A DNA stretch of 9,303 nt from Amoebophilaceae bacterium UBA1467 (GCA_002325615.1 DCSL01000053.1:807-10109), one strand, 5' to 3'. Shown: positions 1-7,920, counted from the stretch's first letter. Numbers and translations are program-made. The notes: a model not told the origin generated them from the sequence alone.

Positions 1-21
1 GTTTTATTTTTGACAAACATT

Positions 22-930
22 TTAACTTTTGTGACCCTCCGACTTTCCAAAATAAGATACACTAAGCAGAAAACCTACACCGAAAGGTGTAAAAATGAGG
101 AATAGTCCCCAATAACCAAAACGTGCTGTAGCGAATACTAAACCAAATGATGTTATCAAGTAGGTCATTAATTTAGCCACCGCACTTAGAAGGCTAGTGC
201 ACGTGAACCTCTTAAATACCGGAAAATATTTGTAAAATATTGGGGGCTGCAGGTATGTGACCCAACACAAAGAGAGCTGCTAAGGACTGAAAAATATAAA
301 TTGAATTTTCAGTGTAAGTTAGTACTAGAGGGAATAAAATTTATAGATATAAAAAATAAAAAAGTTTTCCTTTAAGTATTTTAAGTGGTTGGATTTTATA
401 ACTAAGATACACAAGAGCGATGACGCCTAATAAATCGACGATTGACACCCCAAAATTATGGTTGATGACTCGGTTTGGCGTAAAGCCGCATCTATGCCTC
501 AATAGATCAGCGCAATAAATATAAATGCAGTAGAAGCATGGTGGCCGGCCACACTGAATAAAAAAATACGCTAGTGAAACTAAAATTGAAGATTTCTGAT
601 TAGTAAACTCCTCGGTTATTTCACCCAATTCAATATCATTCTCTACTAGTCTGTCTTCTAGCTTCGTTTTTTATTCATAAATTCATCAGCCTCTTTTAGG
701 CTTGTTCTAGCTGCTGTGCCAACTAAAGCAACACCGGCTCCGACAAAGAATGCTATTCGCCAACTAGAGCTGTCACCCTGAAAAATACGTGAATCAGTAA
801 AAATAGAAGCAATTCCTAGGGCAGCTGTGGTTCCCAGGCACGGAAATACAGTAATCAAAGCTACCAAGGGATATTGGGTAGAAGGTTTTGAGCTTTCAGT
901 TAAATATAGCTCTGCGCCACGAACTTCAGC
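22..930 (-). pseudogene. MFS transporter (MHS/ProP-like) pseudogene, 5'-truncated and frameshifted
   Basis: This is the remnant of an inner-membrane major facilitator of the metabolite:H+ symporter (ProP-like) type. Reading from 927 downward, one frame gives GAELYLTE, then SWRIAFFVGAGVALVGTAARTSLKEADEF, a loop motif typical of this family (my recognition, not a search). That frame stops at 658. A second frame, entered near 655, gives the middle helices (LAYFFIQCGRPPCFYCIYIY, then LSYKIQPLKILK). It meets TAA at 341-343 and continues openly past it to about 250. A third stretch, entered near a run of five C at about 241-247, gives the C-terminal helices (IFYKYFPVFKRFT onward) and ends at 22. 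At least three lesions are therefore visible. The N-terminal helices, probably more than 100 residues, are absent because the gene is cut at about 920-935 and joined to the namZ remnant. Base composition is visibly AT-richer than in the genes to the right. It is not expected to make a working transporter. Confidence 0.85.
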
Positions 931-2004
931 TGTTGCCGCAACAGTGCGCTGCCTACATGAATATCAAAGGTAGGACCAAAAAAAGACACTTCCTGGGTAG
1001 TAGCCAACTGAAAAAAGCGTAGTAAATACTGCAAATCAAAGCATGGGGCTCGCTGTACATTCCGTAAGTCCATGCCCAAGTAACACTGGTCTTGGTGCTT
1101 GGGGTTTGGGGCCTTGCCAGGAAGACTCATGGGCGTAAACTGGAATTTCCCAAAACTAGGAGCTGGATAGCCCAGCACTTGAAACGGAAAAGAAGTACCC
1201 CTACCCGTACTGATGGTGGTACCTTCAAAAAAGCTCAGACAAGGATACAGCGCTACGGCCTGATCGTTGGGCAAATTGGGCGATGGAGGGATGGGTAAAG
1301 TATAGGGTGTTTGGTGGGTATAGTGCTTCACAGTAACGACTGTCAAGGCACACCGAAGTTTGATCTTGGAGCCATCCCTCGCCATTGATCATGCACGCCA
1401 TTTCTCCCAGGGTCATGCCATGCACTACAGGAATAGGATGCTTGCCCACAAAAGACTGGAACACCAAGTCCAGCACAGATCCATCTACATAGTGTCCATT
1501 AGGATTGGGACGGTCTAGTACAAGCAGGGGGCACTGATAGGTAGCACAGGCTTCCATTACGCAATGGAGCGTACTGAGGTAGGTATAGCACCGCACCCCT
1601 ACGTCTTGGATGTCGAAGACGACCACGTCTACATCTTCTAGTATTTCTTGGGTAGGCTTTCTGACTGCACCATACAAGGAAACAATAGGCACGCCTGTAG
1701 TAGAGTCTATAGCATCGGCAATGGATAAGTCTGCCCCATGATCGCCCCGAAAGCCATGCTCAGGCGCAAATACTTTTTGCACTGCAATACCTTGACCTAG
1801 GAGCACGTCTACCAAATGTCTTGCACCCACACACAAAGTGGAGTTCACCACCAGAGCTACCTTTTTGCCTTGGAGTAAGGGAAGGTAAACTGTCAGTTGC
1901 GTTGCACCGGGCAGCACGGATACGAGTCCACGTTGAGGAACGCTCATACAGCTGAGCATAAGCAACAAAGACAAGGAAAGCCCTAAAAGTTGCTTCTTGC
2001 ACAT
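924..2004 (-). pseudogene. namZ: NamZ/DUF1343 exo-beta-N-acetylmuramidase-like lipoprotein, frameshifted and C-terminally truncated
   Basis: The family (DUF1343, glycoside hydrolase GH171) removes N-acetylmuramic acid from peptidoglycan fragments. The ATG at 2004 opens a lipoprotein-like signal: KK, a leucine-rich stretch, then a lipobox-like LMLSC with Cys19. Family motifs follow in order: FAPEHGFRGDHG, TGVPIVSLYG, VVFDIQDVGVRCYTYLST, LDRPNPNGHYVDG, and HGMTLGEMACMINGEGWL up to about residue 214. The homology then moves into another frame (KLRCALTVV, KHYTHQTPYTLP, PSPNLPNDQAVALYP, FEGTTISTGRGT, FTPMSLPG, LRQQL), so a single-base-type indel lies near 1353-1371. The second frame ends at TAA 900-902. 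Its last residues after LRQQLK are read out of the MFS remnant rather than from namZ, so roughly the last 30 residues of the family are missing. It diverges from the ABC permease at 2084 across 80 bases. A functional product is unlikely, although the frameshift could be a sequencing error. Confidence 0.88.
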
Positions 2005-2083
2005 AGAGAATAAAGATTAGTGTGTAATTTGCTACATTTCCCATCTGAAGCAAGGCCTCCAGGGCTAACAATATACACCGCTT

Positions 2084-3301
2084 TTGTATACCCTTTACTT
2101 CATCGCCCGCCGTCTCCGCCAAGCACCAAAGAAGGCTTTTACAAAAATTGTTCACAACATAGGAATCATCAGTGTGGCCTTGGGACTCGCCACTACGCTC
2201 ATTGCTTGTTTGACCATGAAGGGCTTTCGGGAGAATATAGAAAAAAAGCTGACCAGCTTCGCTGGCCATTTACAAGTGGCCAAGTATTCCCTGAACAGGT
2301 CCTATGAAGAGCCTCCGCTAGAGAGGCACAAATTACAAGGCTTAAAGCAAGCATTTCCAACCACTATTAACGCTACCAAAGCTTTTGCCCACAAAGCGGT
2401 GTTACTCAAGACAGCGGAAGATGTGGAAGGAATTGTGTGTAAGGGCCTGGACCCTGAAGCAGCGCACAACAACCTGAGCACTTACTTAACAGCAGGCCAA
2501 CTGATTGATTTCGAGCACCAAGGCTACAACCATGACATTGTATTGAGCACCCAAATTGCCAATCGGCTGCGTGTACAAGTGGGCGATGAGGTGGTAGCTT
2601 ATGTGGTGCAACAACCCCCTCGGTATAGGAAGCTGCGGGTGGTAGGGCTCTATAGCACGCACATAGCAGAGTTGGACGCGAAGCTAGCTTTTTGTGATTT
2701 GAGGCTTATTCAACGACTCAATAACTGGCCGGATAACCTGGTAGGAGGTTATGAGATTTTTTTGCACGACCTCCAGCAAACGAAAGCAACCACCGATCAG
2801 CTACTAGCCTGGCTGGACTATGATTTAGGAGTCAAGACAACAGCCAGTGAGTATGCTGCTATTTTCGACTGGTTGGGCATTGTACGCAAGAATGCCCTGA
2901 TCTTCATGGTTCTCATCCTGCTTGTGTCCAGCTCTAACCTGGCCTCTATTGTGCTCATTCAGATGATGGAAAGGACATCGATGATCGGTATTTTGAAGAC
3001 CTTAGGTGCTTCTGATGGGCAAATACAACGTATGATGCTTTGGAACAATCTGTATATGGTAGGTCAGGGCATGCTTTGGGGTAACTTCGTGGGTATAGGG
3101 TTGTGTGCCTTGCAGAAGTATTGGAAGCTCGTTGCTCTGAACCCTATATACTATTACACTAATTATGTGCCCATTGCCTGGGATTGGGGAATCATCTTGG
3201 GACTCAATGTACTGACCTTGGTGGTGGTAGTCGCAGTACTTCTAATTTCCATCGCATTCATTGTCAGGCTCAGGCCCACTCGAGCCATTCGGTTTCGTTG
3301 A
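2084..3301 (+). CDS. ABC transporter permease, LolC/LolE-FtsX family
   Basis: This 405-residue inner-membrane permease has the MacB/FtsX layout. An N-terminal motif FIARRLRQAPKKAF is followed by one helix (about 22-45), a large periplasmic domain of about 220 residues, and three C-terminal helices (about 270-292, 321-345 and 370-397). The signature after the second helix, RTSMIGILKTLGASDGQIQR (298-317), is the FtsX-type coupling segment that contacts the ATPase. LolC/E proteins extract lipoproteins from the inner membrane, and this is the commonest role for such proteins in Bacteroidota. Other substrates, or an FtsX-like regulatory role, cannot be excluded. No ATP-binding subunit lies in the window, so its LolD-like partner must be encoded elsewhere. 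The start is TTG at 2084: the in-frame TAA at 2066-2068 leaves no other common start upstream, and the conserved N-terminus begins right there. No obvious Shine-Dalgarno site is seen. It diverges from the namZ remnant. Confidence 0.85.
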   Translation: MYTLYFIARRLRQAPKKAFTKIVHNIGIISVALGLATTLIACLTMKGFRENIEKKLTSFAGHLQVAKYSLNRSYEEPPLERHKLQGLKQAFPTTINATKAFAHKAVLLKTAEDVEGIVCKGLDPEAAHNNLSTYLTAGQLIDFEHQGYNHDIVLSTQIANRLRVQVGDEVVAYVVQQPPRYRKLRVVGLYSTHIAELDAKLAFCDLRLIQRLNNWPDNLVGGYEIFLHDLQQTKATTDQLLAWLDYDLGVKTTASEYAAIFDWLGIVRKNALIFMVLILLVSSSNLASIVLIQMMERTSMIGILKTLGASDGQIQRMMLWNNLYMVGQGMLWGNFVGIGLCALQKYWKLVALNPIYYYTNYVPIAWDWGIILGLNVLTLVVVVAVLLISIAFIVRLRPTRAIRFR

Positions 3302-3389
3302 ACATAAAAAAAGCTACTCCATGGGCTTCACCACTTTGAGCAAGCAGTCCAAACGTTAGCGCAGCACTAGCAGCCACACACACAGGCAT
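3270..3389 (-). CDS. Possible small hydrophobic ORF or gene remnant downstream of gatA
   Basis: An ATG at 3389, eleven bases after the gatA stop and in the same direction, opens 39 codons ending at TGA 3270-3272. The first half is signal-peptide-like (VAASAALTFGLLAQ, residues 5-18) but lacks the usual positive N-terminal residues. The second half is unremarkable and runs antisense into the last 32 bases of the permease gene. I do not recognise it. In several Bacteroidota a lytic murein transglycosylase follows gatA (recalled, not checked), so this could be the stub of a secreted protein whose body was lost. It could also be a chance reading frame. Confidence 0.22.
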   Translation of the reverse strand: MPVCVAASAALTFGLLAQSGEAHGVAFFMFNETEWLEWA

Positions 3390-3400
3390 CTTCTATTTTT

Positions 3401-4825
3401 CTATGTCAGCGCAGTGAGGTACTCGGCAAAAGCCAGCAGCTTGGCCTCTCCAAAGGCAGGAGCCATCACCTGCAAGCCAATAGGCAAGCTGTTCTCGTCA
3501 GTACCATTGGGGATAGAAATAGCAGGAACGCCCGCAATAGAGGCAGGCACGGTGTACAAGTCTGCTAGATACATGGCCAGCGGATCCTGGGTATGCTCAC
3601 CGATCTTGAAGGCGGTAGTAGGCGTAGTAGGTAGTACTATAAAGTCGTAAGTAGCAAAAACTGCTTCCAGCTTTTCTTTGATCAACCGACGTACTTTCTG
3701 TGCCTTGACATACCATGCATCATAGTAGTCGGCACTCAACACAAAAGTGCCTGTCAGAATTCTTCGCTGCACTTCTTGACCAAACCCCTGGGTGCGTGTT
3801 TTTCGATACATATCTGCCACAGTAGCACTCTCAGGACTTCGGTAACCGTATCGCACACCATCAAAGCGTGCCAAGTTGGAACTAGCCTCCGCATTGGCCA
3901 AGATATAGTAAGTAGGTAACGCATAGGCTAGCAATGGAAAGTCCACCGCCTCTACTTGGTGACCAGCCTGGCGCAACGAATCTAGTGTGGCCTGGGTTTG
4001 CGTCCGAATCGCTGGTTGCAAGCCAGGGTGTGTCAGGGCTATGGGCCAATAAGCCACTTTAGCTTTGCGATCGAACTGTAGTTGTGCCGTATAAGTGGGA
4101 ACAGGCTGATGGGACACCGTGCTGTCAAATTCATCTGGCCCTGCAATAATCTCCAATACCGCTGCACAAGCTTGGACACTTTGTGCAAAAATACCAATGG
4201 TGTCAAAAGAAGAAGCATAGGCAATAAGACCATGGCGAGAGATCCTAGCGTAGGTGGGTTTAAGCCCTACCAGACCACAAAAAGCGGCGGGTTGCCTCAC
4301 AGAGCCTCCTGTATCCGTTCCAAGCGACACATGGCACATATGGGCTTGCACTGCCACAGCTGATCCACCAGAAGACCCTCCTGATACTCTAGTAGTATCT
4401 AAAGCATTGTGCACTGGCCCAAAGGCAGAGTTTTCATTGGAGGAGCCCATGCCAAACTGGTCACAATTCTGGTGGCCAATGATGATGGCATCTTCGTCCA
4501 CAAGCCGTTGCACTGCCGTAGCACTGAACTGCGATACAAATCCTTCTAAAATCTTGCTAGCCGCTTGTACAGGGTGGTCTTTGTAACACAGCAAATCTTT
4601 GAGCCCTACTACCATGCCACTCAGTTTGGAAAGAGGGGCTACTTGGCGCCTCCGATCTATGGCAACAGCTTGCTGCTTAGCCTCCTCCGCATAGGTACGC
4701 AAAAAGGCATTGAGATGAGCCCCTTGCGCAATGTTGTGCAAGCACTGGTCAACTATATCCTTACAAGTAGAAGTACCTTGCTGCAACGACGCTTGCAATT
4801 GAGCAAAGGAGAGTAGTTCGTTCAA
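3401..4825 (-). CDS. gatA: Asp-tRNA(Asn)/Glu-tRNA(Gln) amidotransferase subunit A
   Basis: GatA is the glutaminase subunit of the cytosolic GatCAB complex. It releases ammonia from glutamine so that misacylated Glu-tRNA(Gln) or Asp-tRNA(Asn) becomes Gln-tRNA or Asn-tRNA. With the start chosen here it has 474 residues, normal for the family. The amidase-signature triad is visible: Lys76 in VVGLKDLL, Ser151 in VSGGSSGGSAVAV, and Ser175 in GTDTGGSVRQPAAFCGLVGLKPTY. The spacings of 75 and 24 residues match the known Lys-Ser-Ser arrangement. The TTG start at 4825-4823 lies one base after the tatA stop (TAA, C, TTG) and gives the usual N-terminus NELLSFAQL. The longer frame back to ATG 4888 would overlap tatA by about 60 bases and adds a basic stretch that is just tatA read in another frame. 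gatB and gatC are not in the window. No internal damage is seen. Confidence 0.95.
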   Translation of the reverse strand: MNELLSFAQLQASLQQGTSTCKDIVDQCLHNIAQGAHLNAFLRTYAEEAKQQAVAIDRRRQVAPLSKLSGMVVGLKDLLCYKDHPVQAASKILEGFVSQFSATAVQRLVDEDAIIIGHQNCDQFGMGSSNENSAFGPVHNALDTTRVSGGSSGGSAVAVQAHMCHVSLGTDTGGSVRQPAAFCGLVGLKPTYARISRHGLIAYASSFDTIGIFAQSVQACAAVLEIIAGPDEFDSTVSHQPVPTYTAQLQFDRKAKVAYWPIALTHPGLQPAIRTQTQATLDSLRQAGHQVEAVDFPLLAYALPTYYILANAEASSNLARFDGVRYGYRSPESATVADMYRKTRTQGFGQEVQRRILTGTFVLSADYYDAWYVKAQKVRRLIKEKLEAVFATYDFIVLPTTPTTAFKIGEHTQDPLAMYLADLYTVPASIAGVPAISIPNGTDENSLPIGLQVMAPAFGEAKLLAFAEYLTALT

Positions 4826-4826
4826 G

Positions 4827-5027
4827 TTATCCGTCTTTTCTTTCTTGAGGCTGGTCTTCCAACTCTTCTGCGATCTCTTTGGTGGCATTTTTGAACTCGC
4901 GGATGCCTTTGCCTAGTTCTCTAGCAATTTCAGGAATTTTTTTAGCCCCAAACAGGACGAGGAAGACCAAAAGGATTAGAAGTAGCTCTCCACTGCCTAC
5001 TCTTCCAATAAAAGCAAGACTATTCAT
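4827..5027 (-). CDS. tatA: Sec-independent (Tat) translocase subunit TatA/E
   Basis: This 66-residue protein has the full TatA architecture. A short periplasmic N-terminus (residues 1-12) is followed by one transmembrane helix (about 13-27, GELLLILLVFLVLFG) ending in the conserved Phe-Gly at 26-27. Then come the hinge and an amphipathic helix (AKKIPEIARELGKGIREFKNA, about 28-48) and a charged tail. TatA multimers form the transient membrane pore used by folded proteins carrying twin-arginine signals. The protein lacks features separating TatA from TatB, but its length and FGAKKIPE segment fit TatA. It is the first gene of a unit with gatA, whose TTG start lies one base beyond its TAA, which suggests translational coupling. 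A Bacteroidota-type promoter candidate lies 26-56 bases upstream of the ATG. No tatC is visible. Confidence 0.93.
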   Translation of the reverse strand: MNSLAFIGRVGSGELLLILLVFLVLFGAKKIPEIARELGKGIREFKNATKEIAEELEDQPQERKDG

Positions 5028-5052
5028 GACATATTGTAGTTGGTGAAACCCA

Positions 5053-5083
5053 CAAGTTTAGCGAATAATGCGCCCCTGGCCAA
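5053..5083 (-). promoter_or_regulatory. Candidate Bacteroidota-type promoter of tatA-gatA
   Basis: On the minus strand, TAAACTTG (5060-5053) differs by one base from the Bacteroidota -7 consensus TAnnTTTG. It is preceded, after a 19-base spacer, by TTGG (5083-5080), resembling the -33 TTTG element. Transcription would start about 20 bases before the tatA ATG at 5027. This is a motif match by eye only. Confidence 0.35.
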
Positions 5084-5279
5084 TTCTATATGGGTCTAAT
5101 ATCAGGCGATGTATGTGACTTGCAGGCTTGCCCTAACAATATCTCTCATGGAGCAGTCGTTGTGTTATCTTTTGTAAATAATGCAAGAAATCAATTAGAT
5201 TGGGGTGCTTAGGCAGGGAATCCAGCTGTAAGCAACAATTCAGATATACTCAAGTTGCTGATTACCCCGACTATCAATC

Positions 5280-5750
5280 ATGATCGCCAAGACTAAAAAG
5301 TACAAACTAACTACCAACACCTACATGCAACTCGGACTCCGCAACATCATTCGGGAGCAATGGTGGGTGTTTCTCATTGCCTTGGCCATTGTGAGTGGGA
5401 CTTTTTTTGTTAGAACTATTTGGTTTGTGCTGGGGGCCAGCATGGGGTTGTTACTTTACTTCTTGTTTTGGCTCATTCAGTTTTATGGAATTACCTACTT
5501 AGAGCAAAATAGGCTTCTTTTTGAACGGTTGTGCTACGAAATCTCCAGCCAACAGATTATCATCCAACTGACTTCCAAGCAGGGCATGCCCATTGCGTGG
5601 GAGCAGGTCAAAAGGGCTACACAAGGCAAAGATTATTTTTTGTTGGTCATCTCTAAGACCCATCTGATTCACTTGCCGTACAAAATTTTCAATAGCAAGC
5701 ACGAAATCAAGTTGGTAGAGACGATTTTGAAGCGCAAAGCACTCATTTAG
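5280..5750 (+). CDS. YcxB-like small membrane protein
   Basis: This 156-residue protein of unknown function begins with a basic N-terminus (about 1-26), then a closely spaced pair of hydrophobic helices (about 28-47 and 48-70). A C-terminal cytosolic domain (about 80-150) carries the pattern of the YcxB-like family: YEISSQQIIIQ, then IAWEQVKRATQGKDYFLLVIS, then LPYKIF. In that family a PH-like fold domain follows two membrane helices, but no biochemical role is established. The ATG at 5280 is well placed for the N-terminal topology. The frame is intact. It stands alone, divergent from tatA (252 bases between them) and convergent with pdhB (171 bases between them), so there is no operon partner to suggest a role. 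Confidence 0.7.
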   Translation: MIAKTKKYKLTTNTYMQLGLRNIIREQWWVFLIALAIVSGTFFVRTIWFVLGASMGLLLYFLFWLIQFYGITYLEQNRLLFERLCYEISSQQIIIQLTSKQGMPIAWEQVKRATQGKDYFLLVISKTHLIHLPYKIFNSKHEIKLVETILKRKALI

Positions 5751-5921
5751 CTTATTGACGAGTTGGTCGTGATGAATTGCTTACTCCTTTCCTGACTAAT
5801 ACTGCGTAACATGTTGGACGCTGAGGAGCTCTAGTGTAGCCTGGCCTGCATGCAGCATGTTCGTTGATGCATGACAACCACAGGGCAGTGAGGATGTTGA
5901 AGCATATAAAAATTTCTAAGA

Positions 5922-6899
5922 TCAGCGGTACAGCACCGCATTCAACGCACGCAAGGTCTTTTCGGCATTGGGCAAGGCTTCTTGGATCAGGGTAGGTGCG
6001 TAGGGCAAAGGTACATCCTCGCTATTAACCTTTTGAATGGGCGCATCGAGATAGTCAAAAGCATGCTTTTGTACTTGATAGGCAATCTCTGAGGCAATGG
6101 AACCCAAAGGCCAGGCTTCTTCAACGATAACAAGGCGATTGGTTTTTTGTACAGACCGAATGACAGCAGTCATGTCCAAAGGCCGCACCGTCCGCATGTC
6201 GATCAACTCCACTTCCACCCCTTGCTGTTGCATGACCTGGGCAGCTTCCCAGGCTACTTTCATCATCTTCCCAAAAGAAACAAGGGTCACATCTTTTCCT
6301 TCTTGTGCTATTGTTGCTTTGCCAATGGGCAACAAGTATTCACCTTCCGGTACTTCGCCCATGTCGCCATACATCAATTCAGATTCCATAAAAATCACTG
6401 GATCATTATCGCGAATGGCGGCCTTGAGTAACCCCTTGGCATCATAGGGATTAGAAGGAATCACGACTTTGAGCCCGGGACAATTGGCATACCAATTCTC
6501 AAAACTCTGGGAATGTTGAGAGCTTAGCATGCCTGCATTGCCAGTAGGCCCACGAAATACTATGGGCACAGGAAACTGCCCACCGGACATGGACATCATC
6601 TTGGCAGCAGAATTAACCACTTGATCAATCGCTACCAAAGAAAAGTTAAAAGTCATGAACTCGATGATTGGCCGCAGCCCGTTCATGGCTGCCCCAATGC
6701 CCAACCCGGCAAAGCCAAGTTCGGAAATGGGCGTATCGATCACCCTGTCAGGGCCAAACTCGTCGAGCATGCCTTGGCTAACTTTGTAAGCCCCGTTGTA
6801 TTCAGCTACCTCTTCCCCCATCAGAAAAATGTTGTTATCCAATCGCATCTCTTCGCTCATGGCTTCTCCCAAGGCTTGTCTAAACTGTATATTTCTCAT
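5922..6899 (-). CDS. pdhB: Pyruvate dehydrogenase E1 component, beta subunit
   Basis: This is the beta subunit of the alpha2-beta2 thiamine-diphosphate E1 enzyme, which decarboxylates pyruvate and passes the acetyl group to the lipoyl domain of E2, feeding acetyl-CoA synthesis in the cytosol. With ATG 6899 it has 325 residues, the normal length. Visible hallmarks are FLMGEEVAEYNGAYKVSQGM (26-44), whose Glu29/30 region holds the glutamate that activates the cofactor; DTPISELGFAGLGIGAAMNG (55-74); the conserved His129 in SSQHSQSFENWY; and the transketolase C-domain from VTLVSFG through IDMRTVRPLD to IVEEAWPLGSIASEI. The frame extends upstream to 6944, but the extra 15 residues are not family-like. 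A promoter box between the two starts also favours 6899. The alpha subunit and E2/E3 are not in the window, so the complex is encoded at split loci. Branched-chain or acetoin E1 beta subunits are related, but the sequence reads best as PdhB. Confidence 0.94.
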   Translation of the reverse strand: MRNIQFRQALGEAMSEEMRLDNNIFLMGEEVAEYNGAYKVSQGMLDEFGPDRVIDTPISELGFAGLGIGAAMNGLRPIIEFMTFNFSLVAIDQVVNSAAKMMSMSGGQFPVPIVFRGPTGNAGMLSSQHSQSFENWYANCPGLKVVIPSNPYDAKGLLKAAIRDNDPVIFMESELMYGDMGEVPEGEYLLPIGKATIAQEGKDVTLVSFGKMMKVAWEAAQVMQQQGVEVELIDMRTVRPLDMTAVIRSVQKTNRLVIVEEAWPLGSIASEIAYQVQKHAFDYLDAPIQKVNSEDVPLPYAPTLIQEALPNAEKTLRALNAVLYR

Positions 6900-6921
6900 C
6901 GTCGGGATGTTTTTGAGGTGG

Positions 6922-6950
6922 CAAAAATAGCAATATAAGATCATTGCAGA
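6922..6950 (-). promoter_or_regulatory. Candidate Bacteroidota-type promoter of pdhB
   Basis: On the minus strand, TATTTTTG (6929-6922) is an exact match to the Bacteroidota -7 consensus TAnnTTTG. A weak -33 candidate, TCTG (6950-6947), lies 17 bases further upstream. Transcription would begin about 15 bases before the ATG at 6899, giving a very short leader and arguing against translation from the upstream in-frame start at 6944. This is a motif match by eye. Confidence 0.4.
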
Positions 6951-7048
6951 AGTAATTATAAATTAGAGTAGGGATGTTTCTTAGTCACGGGACTAACTAT
7001 TGCTATCCTTTATCCATCACCAGTCAATAATGTCAAAACTACACTCAT

Positions 7049-7767
7049 TATGCCTATCAAAACTTCCTTACCCCTGAGCTATACAAGCTACTACGTAGAA
7101 AGAAGAAAGACCAAGCGGGTGTTTCTTCAACAGATAGCCCAACTTATTCATTGGGACGCTCTTACCCACCTACTGGCGTATTGGTGCAACACGGAGCCAT
7201 GATAGATGCCTCCGTGACGCCTACTCTGCGTAAGCCTAAGGGCAAGACAAGCTACACGCTGGAGCCCTGAGGATCAAGAGCCTATGCAACGTTCTCTACA
7301 ACCAGGGGTAGACCAAGAAGCCAGATGGGTCAAAAAGGGGAGGCAACTGCAGTAGGACTACAAGCGCCATTAACTCGCTGAGTCTAAGGAGGGCTTGGTT
7401 TTATCGGTCCATACGACAGCCGCTAATGCCCATGATAGCCAGTACCTAGGCGCCTGTTTGCGTAAGGTTCCGCCTACATGCAGGGAGTCGTGTACTGGCT
7501 GACAAGGGCTACTGTTCTCAGCGCAATGAAGTCCTGCTCGCTAGCAAGGGACTGCGTAGTGGTATACGGCGCAAAGACTGCCGTAATAAGCCATTGGCGA
7601 GTTGGGCGAAGCGGTATAATCAGCTGGTGGGTAAGGTGCGCTATAAAATAGAGCGGGTCTTCGGGAGCATCAAGCATTGGTTCGGTGGGTTAACAGCCCG
7701 ATATGTAGGCCTGGTAAAGACTCACGGCCAGTATGTGTTGGAGGCCTTAGCGTACAACTTAGTATAG
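7049..7767 (+). pseudogene. Degraded IS5-family (IS1031-like) transposase
   Basis: This is the remnant of a DDE transposase. Fragments read from several frames in collinear order: YQNFLTPELYKLLRRKK; VFLQQIAQLIHW; GRSYPPTGVLVQHGAMIDASVTPTLRKPKGK, with the first catalytic Asp at 7205-7207; QPGVDQEARWVKKG; YKRH then LAESKEGLVLSVHTTAANAHDSQYLGACL; and an open C-terminal piece from about 7477 with LADKGYC (second Asp, 7501-7503) and RYKIERVFGSIKHWFGGLTARYVGL (Glu, 7651-7653), ending at TAG 7765-7767. Damage includes stops at 7268, 7353 and 7371, frameshifts near 7115, 7270 and 7470, and an apparent internal deletion. GRSYPP runs straight into GVLVQHGAM, although the family has some 60 residues of helices between these motifs. 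It cannot make an active transposase. The element is inserted between pdhB and cdaA. No convincing terminal repeats remain. Confidence 0.88.
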
Positions 7768-7920
7768 GCTCCCTGGGATTCTTATGTCCCATGCACAATA
7801 ATAGTGGGCAAATGATCGCTCATAAGGCGTGCTATGCTTCCTATAGGAGCACATTGCACTGGAAACATGTGGGGTGAGAAATACCCAAGAAGCCTCCCAA
7901 AAAAGAGTAAGCGTCGACCG

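Noticed and set aside
2025..2031. TAATTTG as a -7 promoter box for the permease gene
   Set aside because: It is one base short of TAnnTTTG, and the nearest upstream TTG (1997-1999) is 25 bases away, too far for a standard spacer.
1760..2269. 169-codon minus-strand frame across the namZ start and permease start
   Set aside because: It overlaps both recognised genes in other frames and has no coherent features; it is a shadow frame.
5751..5921. Bidirectional terminator between the converging YcxB-like gene and pdhB
   Set aside because: Only small palindromes occur (CTGCATGCAG at 5846-5855, and a six-base stem 5849-5854 with 5868-5873). None is followed by a T-run or long enough to support a call.
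6989..7790. GGGACTAA (6989-6996) and, on the minus strand, GGGACATAA (7790-7782) as terminal repeats of the IS5 remnant
   Set aside because: The match is short and needs a one-base gap, the next bases do not pair, and no target duplication flanks them. They are suggestive only of where the element once ended.
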